Shown: one piece after another, positions 16,147 through 25,786 of the stretch
How positions within the stretch are numbered: the first letter of the stretch is position 1
How the letters are laid out: each line of letters begins with the position of its first letter
NCBI GenBank assembly: GCA_016187465.1
Contig: JACPJQ010000002.1
Span: forward strand, 224,733 to 288,732
DNA: 64,000 nucleotides
Source: Candidatus Woesearchaeota archaeon
GTDB taxonomy: Archaea > Nanobdellota > Nanobdellia > Woesearchaeales > GW2011-AR4
Direction: 5' to 3'
Position numbers and translations under genes: made by a program
Notes under the pieces: generated by a model
Seen by the model: the letters and a program-made list of their open reading frames with translations, nothing else
What the model was told of the DNA's origin: nothing
Database searches by the model: none

Positions 16147-16297
16147 TAAACTTTTGCGTTTTTTCCAAAGTTCCTTTATAAAGCGTCCGTCGACAAAACA
16201 TAACATTAATTTTTTGGCATGGATTTTCACATATTTTTAAGGACAAATTAGCGTTGAGGCATTTATAAATAAAAAATAACAAAAACGCAAAAGTTTA
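16147..16297. repeat. 17-bp perfect inverted repeat flanking a 117-bp spacer
   Basis: TAAACTTTTGCGTTTTT at 16147-16163 is the exact reverse complement of AAAAACGCAAAAGTTTA at 16281-16297. The left arm starts 8 bases after the TrmB-type gene's stop codon and the right arm ends 43 bases before the next ATG. The spacer has TATA-like ATTTATAAATA near 16261. It may form a long-range terminator stem, a paired operator, or mark a small mobile element without a gene. Confidence 0.45.
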
Positions 16298-16307
16298 CCC
16301 AACAGAA

Positions 16308-16318
16308 CATTTAAATAC
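16308..16318 (+). promoter_or_regulatory. Promoter of the archaeosortase gene set
   Basis: CATTTAAATAC is a TATA box centred about 27 bases before the ATG at 16340, predicting a leaderless transcript that would continue through the overlapping downstream genes to 21007. Confidence 0.55.
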
Positions 16319-16339
16319 AAATCAAGGCATTTAAAATTC

Positions 16340-18724
16340 ATGTTTGAAGGCAATAAAGATTATACTTTTTTTGTCACTGTACTGGTTTTAGCCATCATAA
16401 CCTCTATATTCTTCCATATTTTTTTTAGGCAAAGCACAGACGCAAGCTTCAGTGAAATTTACTTTCCATTTCCGGATGAACTCCCAAACCAAGCGGTTCT
16501 TAGGCAAAACTACAATTTTACATTCTTAATTAAGAATAATGAAGGCCACCCGACAACATATGAATACGATTCAAAACTGGAGCTTTTCAACCTTTACGAT
16601 ACCACAGAAGGAATCTACAAATGCGTTGCACAGCAAAGGAAAAAAGTGCTGATTGAATGGATATATGCCAATGAAACAAATAAAACCCCCCAATTTGAAA
16701 ATAATAAGATAACCGGCTATGCTCCATATTTTCCCGAATCCCAATCAGAAAAACCCATAACAATCTACTCAGAGAGTGATGATTACGGAAGGATAGACTG
16801 GGATTCATATACCATTGAGTATTCTTATGAGAATTTATTGGGGGGCGGCAGCTTTACAACTTTCTTTTATGACAATGATACTATCAAGTATTCTTTCAAA
16901 ATAATTTATGAAACATCGGAAGTTGAATTTAGATATTCTGAAAAAGACACCGTAAAATCAGAAAAAAGAAAGATAGACCTGAACAAGCAGGGGCACGGAA
17001 TCATGATAAATACGAGCAACAGTATGATCAGGTACTCCATTGACAGCCAGCCGCTTTTCAACAAGAGCATGGAAAATATAACAGACGGCAAAATAGGCTT
17101 TAGGATGGATGACAGCTACATTTTACTCGGAAGATTGATTGCCTACAAAGACACCCCAATCCAAGTCACAAGCTCAAAATACATAAGGGAATATGATATT
17201 GACAACTCATTAATAATCTTAAAAATAGAGGAATACAGGGAAGCCTCTGAGGAAAAGTACACTTTATACAGGCACCTGACAAACACAACAGACGAGTGTA
17301 AATACCACGAATGTGAAGCTCTCAAGTCTTTTTTAAACAATCCACAAAGCCCTTATTTTAACATCACCAATACTATAGATGAAACAATAATCCTTCCATT
17401 ACTGGAGTTAAACGGGGCAACAACACTGCCAAACTATTCAATCGCACAGAACGTTTCCACTTCGGAACTATTCTGGCCAAATTACACGGCGAGGATATAC
17501 TTCCAGACATTTATCAAACCGCATTCACTCATTATAAGCTTTGACAGGAGCTTCATGATAATATTCCACAACCAGAACATGTATTTTGCATTAAAAAATG
17601 AAAACAAGTGGGCAATATACAGAAGAAGGGGTTTTGTTGAAATAGGCGTGAACGAGCTTTTGCTTGAATCTAAGGACAGCAATTTATTAATTTACATAAA
17701 CCAAATTCCAATTTTCAGCATTAAGAAAGAAATAAATTTTAGGGATGTGTCGTTGTACACAAAAAACACATTTGTTGTGTTTGATGACATAGTTGTCACA
17801 AACAAAGACGGAAAGTGCAGGTTCAATTCAATTTCAAAAGACTGCAAGAGAGCCTATTCAATAGAGTCAGAAAGAAGAATATCTTCCAGCGGCCAGCTTA
17901 GGATTGTGACGGAGCCTATAAAGTTTTCTGCAGGCATAGCACTTGCGCCGTTTATTGGAGTGGCAGGCATATTTGAAACAGGCTCCAAAAATACAACATT
18001 AAATAAGTCTGCAACACCATCAGTAACAAAACTGATTGATTATGAAATTGAGATCAACCAGTCACTTGTAAACGAAAACATTCCATCTGAAAAGTATGTT
18101 TTTGATGGCAGAAACGCAAGGCTGCTTAACCAGACAAACTACAGCTTTGCCTTTAACTTCCATCTTCTTGAAGGAGTGCGCCTCATAGAAACGTCATTTT
18201 ATGACAATAGCAATACAGAGATATCAAAATTCATGATCTACCAGCCGTCCAGCGAGGTTTATCTTTTTACCAACCACAAAGGCTCTGTCGTCAAGAGCGC
18301 ATCCATCTTCAATGTAAGCAGGTATGAAGGGCACAAATTTGAAATGATATCCCAGTCCAATAAAACCGCTTACTACATAGACAACAGGAAGATATTTGAA
18401 ACCGAGGGCATAGACATGTCAAACGGATTTTTTTCAATTTCCACTTATAATACCCACGCTGACATAACAGACATAAGGGTTTATGACCAAAGCTCGAGGA
18501 GGTCCATCCCGTACACGATAAATGACAATCCGTGCAAACTCAGAAAAATAGATGAAATACCCCTTGTTAAGGGCCCATTGTACCTTGATAATAATGAGAA
18601 TAAAACAATAACCTCGGGATTTTCAGTAAGCAAAGACTTTGATTACGGTATGGTGAGCGCCTCATTAAAGCAGGAAAACAGAAATGAAAGTGAGGTGCAT
18701 TTCTGGGTGGTGAGAAGTGATTAG
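16340..18724 (+). CDS. Large membrane-anchored extracytoplasmic protein of unknown function
   Basis: 794 residues, not recognised as a named family. One N-terminal hydrophobic segment (FFVTVLVLAIITSIFFHIFF, about residues 10-30) anchors it, and the rest is predicted outside. The body is beta-rich with many Asn-X-Ser/Thr sites. At least two segments look like LamG/concanavalin-type sandwiches (for example SFDRSFMIIFHNQNMYFALK and later HKFEMISQSNKTAYYIDNRK). Its stop overlaps the next gene's GTG start, and it heads the set DUF1616-like, archaeosortase, epimerase, which suggests a role in surface assembly with them. No catalytic motif was identified. Confidence 0.7.
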   Translation: MFEGNKDYTFFVTVLVLAIITSIFFHIFFRQSTDASFSEIYFPFPDELPNQAVLRQNYNFTFLIKNNEGHPTTYEYDSKLELFNLYDTTEGIYKCVAQQRKKVLIEWIYANETNKTPQFENNKITGYAPYFPESQSEKPITIYSESDDYGRIDWDSYTIEYSYENLLGGGSFTTFFYDNDTIKYSFKIIYETSEVEFRYSEKDTVKSEKRKIDLNKQGHGIMINTSNSMIRYSIDSQPLFNKSMENITDGKIGFRMDDSYILLGRLIAYKDTPIQVTSSKYIREYDIDNSLIILKIEEYREASEEKYTLYRHLTNTTDECKYHECEALKSFLNNPQSPYFNITNTIDETIILPLLELNGATTLPNYSIAQNVSTSELFWPNYTARIYFQTFIKPHSLIISFDRSFMIIFHNQNMYFALKNENKWAIYRRRGFVEIGVNELLLESKDSNLLIYINQIPIFSIKKEINFRDVSLYTKNTFVVFDDIVVTNKDGKCRFNSISKDCKRAYSIESERRISSSGQLRIVTEPIKFSAGIALAPFIGVAGIFETGSKNTTLNKSATPSVTKLIDYEIEINQSLVNENIPSEKYVFDGRNARLLNQTNYSFAFNFHLLEGVRLIETSFYDNSNTEISKFMIYQPSSEVYLFTNHKGSVVKSASIFNVSRYEGHKFEMISQSNKTAYYIDNRKIFETEGIDMSNGFFSISTYNTHADITDIRVYDQSSRRSIPYTINDNPCKLRKIDEIPLVKGPLYLDNNENKTITSGFSVSKDFDYGMVSASLKQENRNESEVHFWVVRSD

Positions 18725-19094
18725 CATAATCTCGATACTGGGCCTGCTTTTTGCTCTGTTCATACCGGGATTTTTGGTTACACTTATCTTTTTCAGAGAA
18801 TCGGAGCTGCTTGAAAGGATAATGCTGAGCATAACCTTCAGCATCATGCTGAGCATAGCAATCGGAATATCACTTGGATACAGCAAGAATGTCAAGGAAA
18901 TAACCGGCGGGATAAATCCAAAGAATGTCTGGATGTGGGAGCTTATAATCACTTCAGTTCTTTTTGCTGTTGTGTTAGTTTTGCACAGACAGAAGCTTAC
19001 CATGGACAAAATCATGAATTTAAGGAAAAGGTTTAAAACTCCAAATATAAAACTAAGAAAAGAAAAGGAACCGGTTAGGTACAAAAAACTCTAA
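18717..19094 (+). CDS. DUF1616-like small membrane protein
   Basis: 125 residues starting at a GTG that overlaps the previous stop. Two to three hydrophobic segments are visible: ISILGLLFALFIPGFLVTLI, IMLSITFSIMLSIAIGISLG and LIITSVLFAVVLVLH, followed by a basic tail. The PGF between the first helices and the ERIMLSITFSI pattern resemble the start of DUF1616 proteins, which often accompany archaeosortases. The archaeosortase start follows after one base, so they are surely co-translated. Confidence 0.6.
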   Translation: MISIISILGLLFALFIPGFLVTLIFFRESELLERIMLSITFSIMLSIAIGISLGYSKNVKEITGGINPKNVWMWELIITSVLFAVVLVLHRQKLTMDKIMNLRKRFKTPNIKLRKEKEPVRYKKL

Positions 19095-19095
19095 A

Positions 19096-20085
19096 ATGAT
19101 CAAAGTCTTTAAAAATAAGGGATTCAGGCAGTTTGTGATAAGGACTTCCGTATTCTTCGGTATATTATTCACTTTGCAGTTCTGGGTATTCCTTTATTTT
19201 TCGAAATCAGCTTTTTTCAAAAAGTATCTGCTTATACCCACAGATTTTTATTTCAGGATGCTTCAGGGGCTTAGCAAGCAGGACTTCCTCAACAGCTTTA
19301 TCTTTGTTGTTGTGGCTTTCCTGCTTTGGAGAAGACAGGACATTTTGAATTTTAAAAGATATCCTCAAAATAAAAAACAGACAGTAATCTTCAGCCTGCT
19401 GGCAGTCGTCTCTCTTGTACTGCATTATATTTTCAAACACTGGGTTGTTGTTAACCTTGATTTTGCTTTGCAGCATGTGACGGCGGTAACGCTGACGAAG
19501 TACAGCTTTAACATAATGTTTGCTGTTTTTTTGGCTTTATCTGTTTACAACAGCAATTTTATAAAATTCTTTATTAAAAGCTATTATAAAAGCATAATTT
19601 TTTTCACTGCCGTGCTGTTTTTATATTACAGATTAATCGGCTGGTTTCAGGATTCGTGGCTTTTTTTCAGCACAATTGTCGGGAAGATCCTGCGCTACAT
19701 CTTCTCAATGGTTTTTGATAATGTTGTATTTTACATAGCTCCTGACGGGAGCCCTATACTTGGAGTTAATGAATTCAGGGTCGGCATAAGCAAGGTGTGC
19801 TCAGGAATAGACTCTTTGCTGTTTTTTATATCACTTTTTGCAATATTAGTTGTGCTCAACTGGAAAGAATTGGACAAAAAAAGGATGGCAGTATTATTTG
19901 TGCCAGGGGTGATAGGCACCTTCATCTTTAACATAATAAGGGTTTTTTTAATCATACTCATAGCGCAGAAATACCCTGATTTTGCAGTTGATTTGTTTCA
20001 TACAAATGCCGGCTGGATACTGTTCTTGGGGTATTTCATAGCTTTCTGGCATTTCGGCAGCAAATGGGTACTGAAAAATGGCTGA
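19096..20085 (+). CDS. Archaeosortase (exosortase-family transpeptidase)
   Basis: 329 residues, polytopic. The conserved archaeosortase/exosortase catalytic triad is present: Cys235 in KVCSGIDSLLFF, Arg282 in FNIIRVFLIIL and His302 in FHTNAGWILF, each at the edge of a membrane helix. These enzymes recognise C-terminal tripartite sorting signals on secreted proteins, cut the signal and are thought to join the protein to a lipid or glycolipid. Two proteins with PEF-CTERM-like signals are encoded at 62343-63732. It sits between a DUF1616-like gene and an epimerase gene that overlaps its end by 8 bases, at the edge of a polysaccharide locus. Confidence 0.88.
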   Translation: MIKVFKNKGFRQFVIRTSVFFGILFTLQFWVFLYFSKSAFFKKYLLIPTDFYFRMLQGLSKQDFLNSFIFVVVAFLLWRRQDILNFKRYPQNKKQTVIFSLLAVVSLVLHYIFKHWVVVNLDFALQHVTAVTLTKYSFNIMFAVFLALSVYNSNFIKFFIKSYYKSIIFFTAVLFLYYRLIGWFQDSWLFFSTIVGKILRYIFSMVFDNVVFYIAPDGSPILGVNEFRVGISKVCSGIDSLLFFISLFAILVVLNWKELDKKRMAVLFVPGVIGTFIFNIIRVFLIILIAQKYPDFAVDLFHTNAGWILFLGYFIAFWHFGSKWVLKNG

Positions 20086-21007
20086 AAATATTCTTGTGAC
20101 AGGAGGTGCAGGCTTTATAGGCAGCCATACAGTCGATTTACTTATCTCCAGAGGTTACAAGGTTACTGTGCTTGATGATTTATCAACAGGGAAAAAAGAA
20201 AATATAAACAAAGAAGCAAAATTCATTTTTTCTGACATCACCAGGCTGGATATTAAAAAATTCAAGAAAATAGACGCTGTCATACATTGTGCAGCCCAAA
20301 TAAGTGTTGCGCATTCTGTCAGGGATCCTGTAAACGATGCCAGCATAAACGTTCTTGGCAGCCTGAATCTTCTTGAGATGTGCAGGAAGCTTGGTGTTAA
20401 GAAATTTGTCTTTGCGAGCACAGGAGGGGCAATATACGGCAGCGCTCCAAAAACATTTCCGATAAAGGAAAATCAGACAGAGGCTCCTGAAAGCCCTTAC
20501 GCAGCTTCAAAAAAAAGCACCGAGCTTTACATGAATTTTTACATGAAAACATACGGCATTGACTGCATAAGCCTAAGGTACGCGAATGTCTACGGGCCAA
20601 GGCAGGACTATCTTGGCGAGGCGGGAGTCATAGCAATATTCATCAACCAGCTTTTAAGAAACCAAAAGCCTGTGATTTTTGGGAATGGAATGCAGACAAG
20701 GGATTTTGTTTATGTTGAAGATGTTGCATTGGCAAATCTTACGGCGCTGAACAAAAAAACAACATCAAAAAAAATAAACATCGGCACAGCAAAAGAGACA
20801 AGCATAGACAATCTTTTTAATTTAATAACCAGGCTGATGGACAAGCATGCTAAACCAGTTTATGAAAATCCAAGAAAGGGGGATGTGATGCGGAGTTCTT
20901 TGGACATAAGGCTTGCATGGAAGGAGCTCGGATGGAAGCCGGAAGTGAAGATTGAGGATGGGCTGAGAAGAACGGCAGAATGGTTTTCTCTGGAGAAAAA
21001 AGGCTAA
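20078..21007 (+). CDS. NAD-dependent nucleotide-sugar epimerase (UDP-glucose 4-epimerase-like)
   Basis: 309 residues of the extended short-chain dehydrogenase family. The NAD-binding motif TGGAGFIGSHTVDLL is at the start. The catalytic Tyr-x-x-x-Lys appears as SPYAASKKSTELY, preceded by the Ser of FASTGGAIYG. Such enzymes interconvert UDP-sugars, most often glucose and galactose or their N-acetyl forms. The start overlaps the archaeosortase end; the 3' end overlaps a convergent gene by 4 bases. The exact sugar cannot be read from the sequence. Confidence 0.9.
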   Translation: MAENILVTGGAGFIGSHTVDLLISRGYKVTVLDDLSTGKKENINKEAKFIFSDITRLDIKKFKKIDAVIHCAAQISVAHSVRDPVNDASINVLGSLNLLEMCRKLGVKKFVFASTGGAIYGSAPKTFPIKENQTEAPESPYAASKKSTELYMNFYMKTYGIDCISLRYANVYGPRQDYLGEAGVIAIFINQLLRNQKPVIFGNGMQTRDFVYVEDVALANLTALNKKTTSKKINIGTAKETSIDNLFNLITRLMDKHAKPVYENPRKGDVMRSSLDIRLAWKELGWKPEVKIEDGLRRTAEWFSLEKKG

Positions 21008-22680
21008 CCATTTTCTAAGCCATGATAAACAGCCCTATTTACTCTGTACAAATCAATATTATTGTCTGATACGTTAAAAGTTTTTACCAAGCTGATGCTC
21101 CTGTTGTAGTTTGGGTTATTCATGAACTCGGCGCCGTGCTCATCAAAATCATACGGGCCTATGAGGAGGTGAGAGACATCAAGCCTTCTGAACGCATCCT
21201 CATCGACATTTTTTGTGCCGCCGGAGTTGAAACATTTCAGTTCTGTCTCAAGGCACAACGCAGGCGCCCACCCTCCAAAAACTACGGAGTCCTTTGGGAG
21301 CAGGCTCAGCTCTCTTGAGGCATCAATCAAAGTATATTGCGGCGATAAAATCCAGCTCATATAGGGGTAAAGGTTAGTGACTATAAATAATAGCGAAATA
21401 AGAACTACGGAGCGCCTAAGATATTTTGTATTGAATTTCCGTCCCCGGGCAAGTATAATAATCAAGTAGCTTAGAAGCAAAGAGGCAAGAATAGACACCA
21501 CCATGTAGTAAGACTTGGTTAGATGAATGTAATCCCTCAAAACCACATAAACATTCACAAGAAATATTATGAAGACGGAATTTAGCCATAAAAATACGGA
21601 AATTTTCATAAACAAGCTTTTAGCCATGATTTTTTTCCGGATCGGATAGTCATGGAGATTAGCCAAGACTATTGCTCCCAAAAAAGACATGCAGGGTATG
21701 AACAGTATAAGGTACCTGTGCGGATCATACCACGATATGCCGAAAGCCGCTATTAAAGAAACAAGCCAAGCCAAAAATAGAACCTCAAGATTATTGACTT
21801 TCTTCCTTATTTCAAAAATATTGTAAAACAGAACTAAAGGGTAAACCAACGACAACAAAGAAATTACAAGAGTCTGTTTAAAAAATGAGTTGTGCAGCAA
21901 TCTTCTAAGGTTTACCAGCATCTGCGGAAAGGAAAGGGTGCCCCTGAAGTCAATCAAGCTTAATGCCGTGGAAACTATTTTCGGGACAACAAATACGATA
22001 ACTGCAAGCGAAGCCAGCCCAATCAGAATTATTTTTAAGCTTGTCAGCTTAAGCTCTATTTCCTTAAATGACATATATGCCATTATCAGAAATACTGGAA
22101 TAAAAAACAGTGCTAAGGCCTTTGTATAATACGCCAAGACAAATGAAAGCATTGACAGCGAGAAATAAAACCTGTTTTTGAATGACTTTTGCCAGAAATA
22201 GAGGGACAACATCAGAAAAAATATCATTATGGACTCCAGCAGGGCCAGCCTGTTGTACATGATGTAAACATAGCTGAAGCCGAGGAAGAAGGCTGACAAT
22301 AGGGCTGTCTTTTTGCCAAAGGCGTTTTTTATCAATAAATAATAAAAAATTAATCCCAAGAAACTGAAAACTATGCCTGCGAGCCTTGCCTGGGCATATC
22401 CTATGCCGAAGATATTGAAGAACAGCAGGAAAATGTACTGGCTTACAGGGCTGTTCCTTATCCATCCTATGTACTGGTCACCTTCCAAAGCTGAGCTCTT
22501 GAATAAGGCCATATTCCTTGCGGAATAAGTCTTGTAGCCCTCGTCAGTCAGCTCATCGGGGTAAAAGTTCAGCGATTTAGGAAAATCGGCCTGCAGATTA
22601 AGAAGCCTGACTAGTAAAAATGCTAAGAATAATAAGATTAAAATTAAGTTTGATGATACAAGATTATTTTTTTTGTACAT
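21004..22680 (-). CDS. GT39-like polytopic glycosyltransferase
   Basis: 558 residues with about a dozen membrane helices. The first extracytoplasmic loop has YPDELTDEGYKTYSARN, placing an acidic pair (Asp-Glu) where GT39/ArnT enzymes keep their catalytic carboxylates, and the loop ends near GWIRNSPVSQYIF as in that superfamily. These GT-C fold enzymes transfer sugars from polyprenyl-phosphate donors outside the membrane. A soluble C-terminal part carries Cys-containing segments (LCLETELKCFNSGGTKN). It is the last of a long run of minus-strand genes. Confidence 0.75.
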   Translation of the reverse strand: MYKKNNLVSSNLILILLFLAFLLVRLLNLQADFPKSLNFYPDELTDEGYKTYSARNMALFKSSALEGDQYIGWIRNSPVSQYIFLLFFNIFGIGYAQARLAGIVFSFLGLIFYYLLIKNAFGKKTALLSAFFLGFSYVYIMYNRLALLESIMIFFLMLSLYFWQKSFKNRFYFSLSMLSFVLAYYTKALALFFIPVFLIMAYMSFKEIELKLTSLKIILIGLASLAVIVFVVPKIVSTALSLIDFRGTLSFPQMLVNLRRLLHNSFFKQTLVISLLSLVYPLVLFYNIFEIRKKVNNLEVLFLAWLVSLIAAFGISWYDPHRYLILFIPCMSFLGAIVLANLHDYPIRKKIMAKSLFMKISVFLWLNSVFIIFLVNVYVVLRDYIHLTKSYYMVVSILASLLLSYLIIILARGRKFNTKYLRRSVVLISLLFIVTNLYPYMSWILSPQYTLIDASRELSLLPKDSVVFGGWAPALCLETELKCFNSGGTKNVDEDAFRRLDVSHLLIGPYDFDEHGAEFMNNPNYNRSISLVKTFNVSDNNIDLYRVNRAVYHGLENG

Positions 22681-22692
22681 TTTGCATTTAAT

Positions 22693-23649
22693 TTATCTTA
22701 ATCCCAATCCGAAAACCGTTATCTCGCCAAAGCCGTCAACGCTCGCAACCCACTCATTCTCTGAAATTTTTTGCGCGTCCACTTGATGCATTTTGTATTG
22801 GTTCCATCCAGAGCCAGAGGCTTTAATTATTGGGTTTCCATTTATTTCCTTTTCTTCATAACTTTCTGTTGTTAGTTCTGTAATCTCGAATGCATTTACC
22901 ATGACACCATACGCCGGCTCGGCAGCCTGGGCGAACCTAAATAGTTTTCCATCATACTCTAGAATCCGGCCCCCGGGTCTTGAAAAATTCTTGTTGTTCT
23001 TTACCACAGGACTTAATGGATGCTCTTTCCATTCCCCCATCATGTCATTAGCGTGGTACAGCCAAAGCTTATCATTTGATGTTGGGGAGGTCAGTATCCA
23101 CCACTCATCATTATAATAGAATATTGAGGAATCCACAAAATCTCTGCCTTGGATAAGTGTTTTTACATAAACCCATTTGGTTGGGAATATGTCTGCTTTA
23201 TAAAGTCTTACCGAATTGTTTGCCTGATAAGATTCAGGAACCATGTAGTAAACTCCATCCCACTTAAAAACATATGGATAAGAGAGGTGGAACGGTTCAT
23301 CAAGCACCACTTTCCCATAACTCCAGTGAAAGACATCTTTGCCTGCTGCGTATGCTATATCGCCCTGATTAGTGTCCTTATTCAACACTTCAAAGAACAT
23401 GTACCACATACCATTTTCGTGCACCAAGAAAGGATCTGCCAGAAATTCTGCTTTGATGTCCTTTACATCCTGAATAGTCAGTACGGGATTTTTAATTTTT
23501 TCAGGCTCGTGAAGAGCAAAGGGGGAGTTCCCGACATATACACCAACAGACCAATTGGTATACTCTTTGGTAAACACCATCCTAAGTCCATATACAGCCA
23601 ATACCAAAATAAAAAGAAATATTGCCGCTATAAAAAATTTCTTAGTCAT
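22693..23649 (-). CDS. Membrane-anchored beta-propeller protein (GINT1/GH43-like)
   Basis: 318 residues: an N-terminal membrane anchor (FFIAAIFLFILVLAVYGLRM) and then repeated beta-blade signatures such as FLADPFLVHENGMWYMFFE, LSYPYVFKWDGVYYMVPES and FVDSSIFYYNDEWWILTSP. The DPF...WYMFFE pattern is that of five-bladed propellers of the GH43/glucosamine-inositolphosphoryl-transferase N-terminal group. It is probably a sugar-binding or transferring protein facing outside. It overlaps the downstream flippase-like gene's end by 4 bases. Confidence 0.6.
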   Translation of the reverse strand: MTKKFFIAAIFLFILVLAVYGLRMVFTKEYTNWSVGVYVGNSPFALHEPEKIKNPVLTIQDVKDIKAEFLADPFLVHENGMWYMFFEVLNKDTNQGDIAYAAGKDVFHWSYGKVVLDEPFHLSYPYVFKWDGVYYMVPESYQANNSVRLYKADIFPTKWVYVKTLIQGRDFVDSSIFYYNDEWWILTSPTSNDKLWLYHANDMMGEWKEHPLSPVVKNNKNFSRPGGRILEYDGKLFRFAQAAEPAYGVMVNAFEITELTTESYEEKEINGNPIIKASGSGWNQYKMHQVDAQKISENEWVASVDGFGEITVFGLGLR

Positions 23650-24593
23650 GTTCTCACTTTATTTCTTCTAAACATGAAAATTATTCCGCCAACGAAGCTT
23701 AACAAAACCCTCAGTATGTAATTGATGAATCCTATCAGCACTGCAGAATGCGGTTCTATGCCTATTTTAGTGAAAAAATAAAATGTGGCGCTTTCCCTCA
23801 CGCCTATTCCCCCCACAGATAGGGGCAGTACCTCTATAATAGTTATCAGTGGCACCACCATAAGCAAATAAAAAATCGGCACCTTCAGATTTAAAGATAA
23901 TATGATCAAATAATAGTATAACATGACGATTAATTGTATTAGGAAAGACAGCAAAAATATAAATAACACTTCTTTCTTGTGCTGCTTGTACTTGTTAAAG
24001 TTTTCATAAGATTTCTTTATAATTTCCCTCTTATCAATCATTGACACAATCTTAGTAATGTATTTGAATCTTCCCATAATGTTTTTGTCCCATATAAAAA
24101 ACAATAACAACAAAAATAGAAATAAAAGCCCTATAACGGCAATTGCTATGCTAATATCATTTACTATCCCGTATCCGAATATTAAACCCACAACGCCCAA
24201 TACCAATAAACAAAAAAAACCAACCATTCTGTTAAAAAGTACCGTTATTATAGACACTAGGTTATTTTTTGAATAACTGGAGATATAGTATACTTTTGCT
24301 ATATCGCCACCTATTGCGGTTGGCAGAAAGTTATTGAAAAAAGAGCCAATAAGATTTATTCCCATTAAGGGTTTCAGATTTAAGTTTATATTGTTAACAT
24401 ACAAAGATAATTTTAACATATATGCGGCTATTGGAATAGCAACAAAATGCGATAATAATGCCAAACTAAAAAAAACCGCGTTTATTGAGCTTAAGGCTGT
24501 TAGTAATTTACTTACATCAACCTTGCTTAATATAAAAATGACCAGCGCTATGCTTACTATAGCTTTAATTATGGGCAGTATTCTCTTTAACAT
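23646..24593 (-). CDS. Flippase-like membrane protein (lysylphosphatidylglycerol synthase TM domain family)
   Basis: 315 residues with about eight membrane helices. Family marks are FFNNFLPTAIGGDIAKVYYI in the first half and the late PLSVGGIGVRESATFYFF, both typical of the LPG-synthase transmembrane/UPF0104 family. Members are thought to move lipids or lipid-linked sugars. Here the genes on both sides act on surface sugars, so a lipid-glycan translocation role is plausible. It overlaps the upstream glycosyltransferase gene by 29 bases. Confidence 0.75.
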   Translation of the reverse strand: MLKRILPIIKAIVSIALVIFILSKVDVSKLLTALSSINAVFFSLALLSHFVAIPIAAYMLKLSLYVNNINLNLKPLMGINLIGSFFNNFLPTAIGGDIAKVYYISSYSKNNLVSIITVLFNRMVGFFCLLVLGVVGLIFGYGIVNDISIAIAVIGLLFLFLLLLFFIWDKNIMGRFKYITKIVSMIDKREIIKKSYENFNKYKQHKKEVLFIFLLSFLIQLIVMLYYYLIILSLNLKVPIFYLLMVVPLITIIEVLPLSVGGIGVRESATFYFFTKIGIEPHSAVLIGFINYILRVLLSFVGGIIFMFRRNKVRT

Positions 24594-25785
24594 TTTCTAT
24601 TAATTCAAAATATTTTTTGAAAAATGCTTTTTTTGAAAAATGCTTTTTATACGCTCTTAAGGCATTTTTTGAAAGATAGCTTCTTAATTTATTGTCATCT
24701 TTGACAGTGTTGAGTGCACTCAGAAGCTGTTTGTCGTCTTTGAAAACAAAGCCAGCTTTGCTCTTTAAAGCTATTTCTGGCAAGCCCCCAACATTATTTA
24801 CTATTATTGGAGTTCCATAAGATAGCGACTCCAAGGCAACCATTGGAAAAACCTCCGGGACAATTGAGGGTATTATAGTTGCTATGGCATTTTTATAGAA
24901 CTTGCCTAAGTATTCATTATCCAACCTGCCAAAAAACCTTATTTTTTTATTGCCGCTTGCTAGAACCCTTAATTGCTTATCATAATTGCCCTCCCCCCCA
25001 ATTACAAATAGCTCAGCTTTTATATTGCCAAATAACGGCATAATCTTCTGCAGACCCTTGTACCAGTCAGTCCTGCCGACAAAAAGAAAGTAATCTTTTT
25101 TGTATTCTTTTTTTACATGAGACGGCTCTTGCACGAAATGCGGCAATACGGCGATTTTCGATTTAATTCCGCCACTAACTAATTTATTTTTGAGGTACTC
25201 GCTCGGAGCAATTATGAGTCCTAGATGTTTTATGGACTCTTCTAATAGTTTAGTGTGCCTCCATATTTGCGGCGGCTTGCCGGTCCTCATTAAGCAAATT
25301 TGGCAATGAATGTCGAACTTTTTTTTATTGCAACTTGCCTTTCCATACTTGAGCATTGTGGTTTGTGGGCAAATTAAGAAGTGCGTATGCGCAGTATGTA
25401 TTTTTGGAGCACTTCCATACCTGAAAACCTTAACACCAAAAAAGGACACACCATGAAAATGCACTAAGTCATATGTATTTTTTTGAAGTATATCCGCTAG
25501 TTTTCTTTTGAAAAAAGGGTAGCCGGTTAGATAAGACATTACTGGCGATAAATCCCCCACTCTGCTTTTTAGTGAATAAACAGTTATATTAGGATGATTT
25601 TTGTATCCGATTTTTGTCTGCCTGTTTTTAGACTTGAATTGATAGGAATCAATACAATGAATTATGTCTATTTGATGCCCCATCCCTGCTAAACTATTTG
25701 CTAAACTGTAAACGTGAATTGCATCCCCGCCGGTGTTGTAAGGTGGGTAGAAAGTAGTTGGCATACATATCTTGAGTTTTTTCAT
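24565..25785 (-). CDS. GT4 (GT-B fold) glycosyltransferase
   Basis: 406 residues. The N-terminal acceptor domain begins MKKLKICMPTTFYPPYNTGGDAIHV with the Gly-rich loop of GT4 enzymes. The C-terminal donor domain contains DYFLFVGRTDWYKGLQ, ELFVIGGEGN and the nucleotide-binding VFPMVALESLSYGTP with its conserved E-x7-E arrangement. A Cys-rich insert (HFLICPQTTMLKYGKASCNK then HCQICLM) is found in a subset of GT4 enzymes and may bind metal. It acts in the cytoplasm on a lipid-linked acceptor. It lies next to a carbamoyltransferase remnant. Confidence 0.85.
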   Translation of the reverse strand: MKKLKICMPTTFYPPYNTGGDAIHVYSLANSLAGMGHQIDIIHCIDSYQFKSKNRQTKIGYKNHPNITVYSLKSRVGDLSPVMSYLTGYPFFKRKLADILQKNTYDLVHFHGVSFFGVKVFRYGSAPKIHTAHTHFLICPQTTMLKYGKASCNKKKFDIHCQICLMRTGKPPQIWRHTKLLEESIKHLGLIIAPSEYLKNKLVSGGIKSKIAVLPHFVQEPSHVKKEYKKDYFLFVGRTDWYKGLQKIMPLFGNIKAELFVIGGEGNYDKQLRVLASGNKKIRFFGRLDNEYLGKFYKNAIATIIPSIVPEVFPMVALESLSYGTPIIVNNVGGLPEIALKSKAGFVFKDDKQLLSALNTVKDDNKLRSYLSKNALRAYKKHFSKKAFFKKYFELIENVKENTAHN

Positions 25786-25786
25786 T

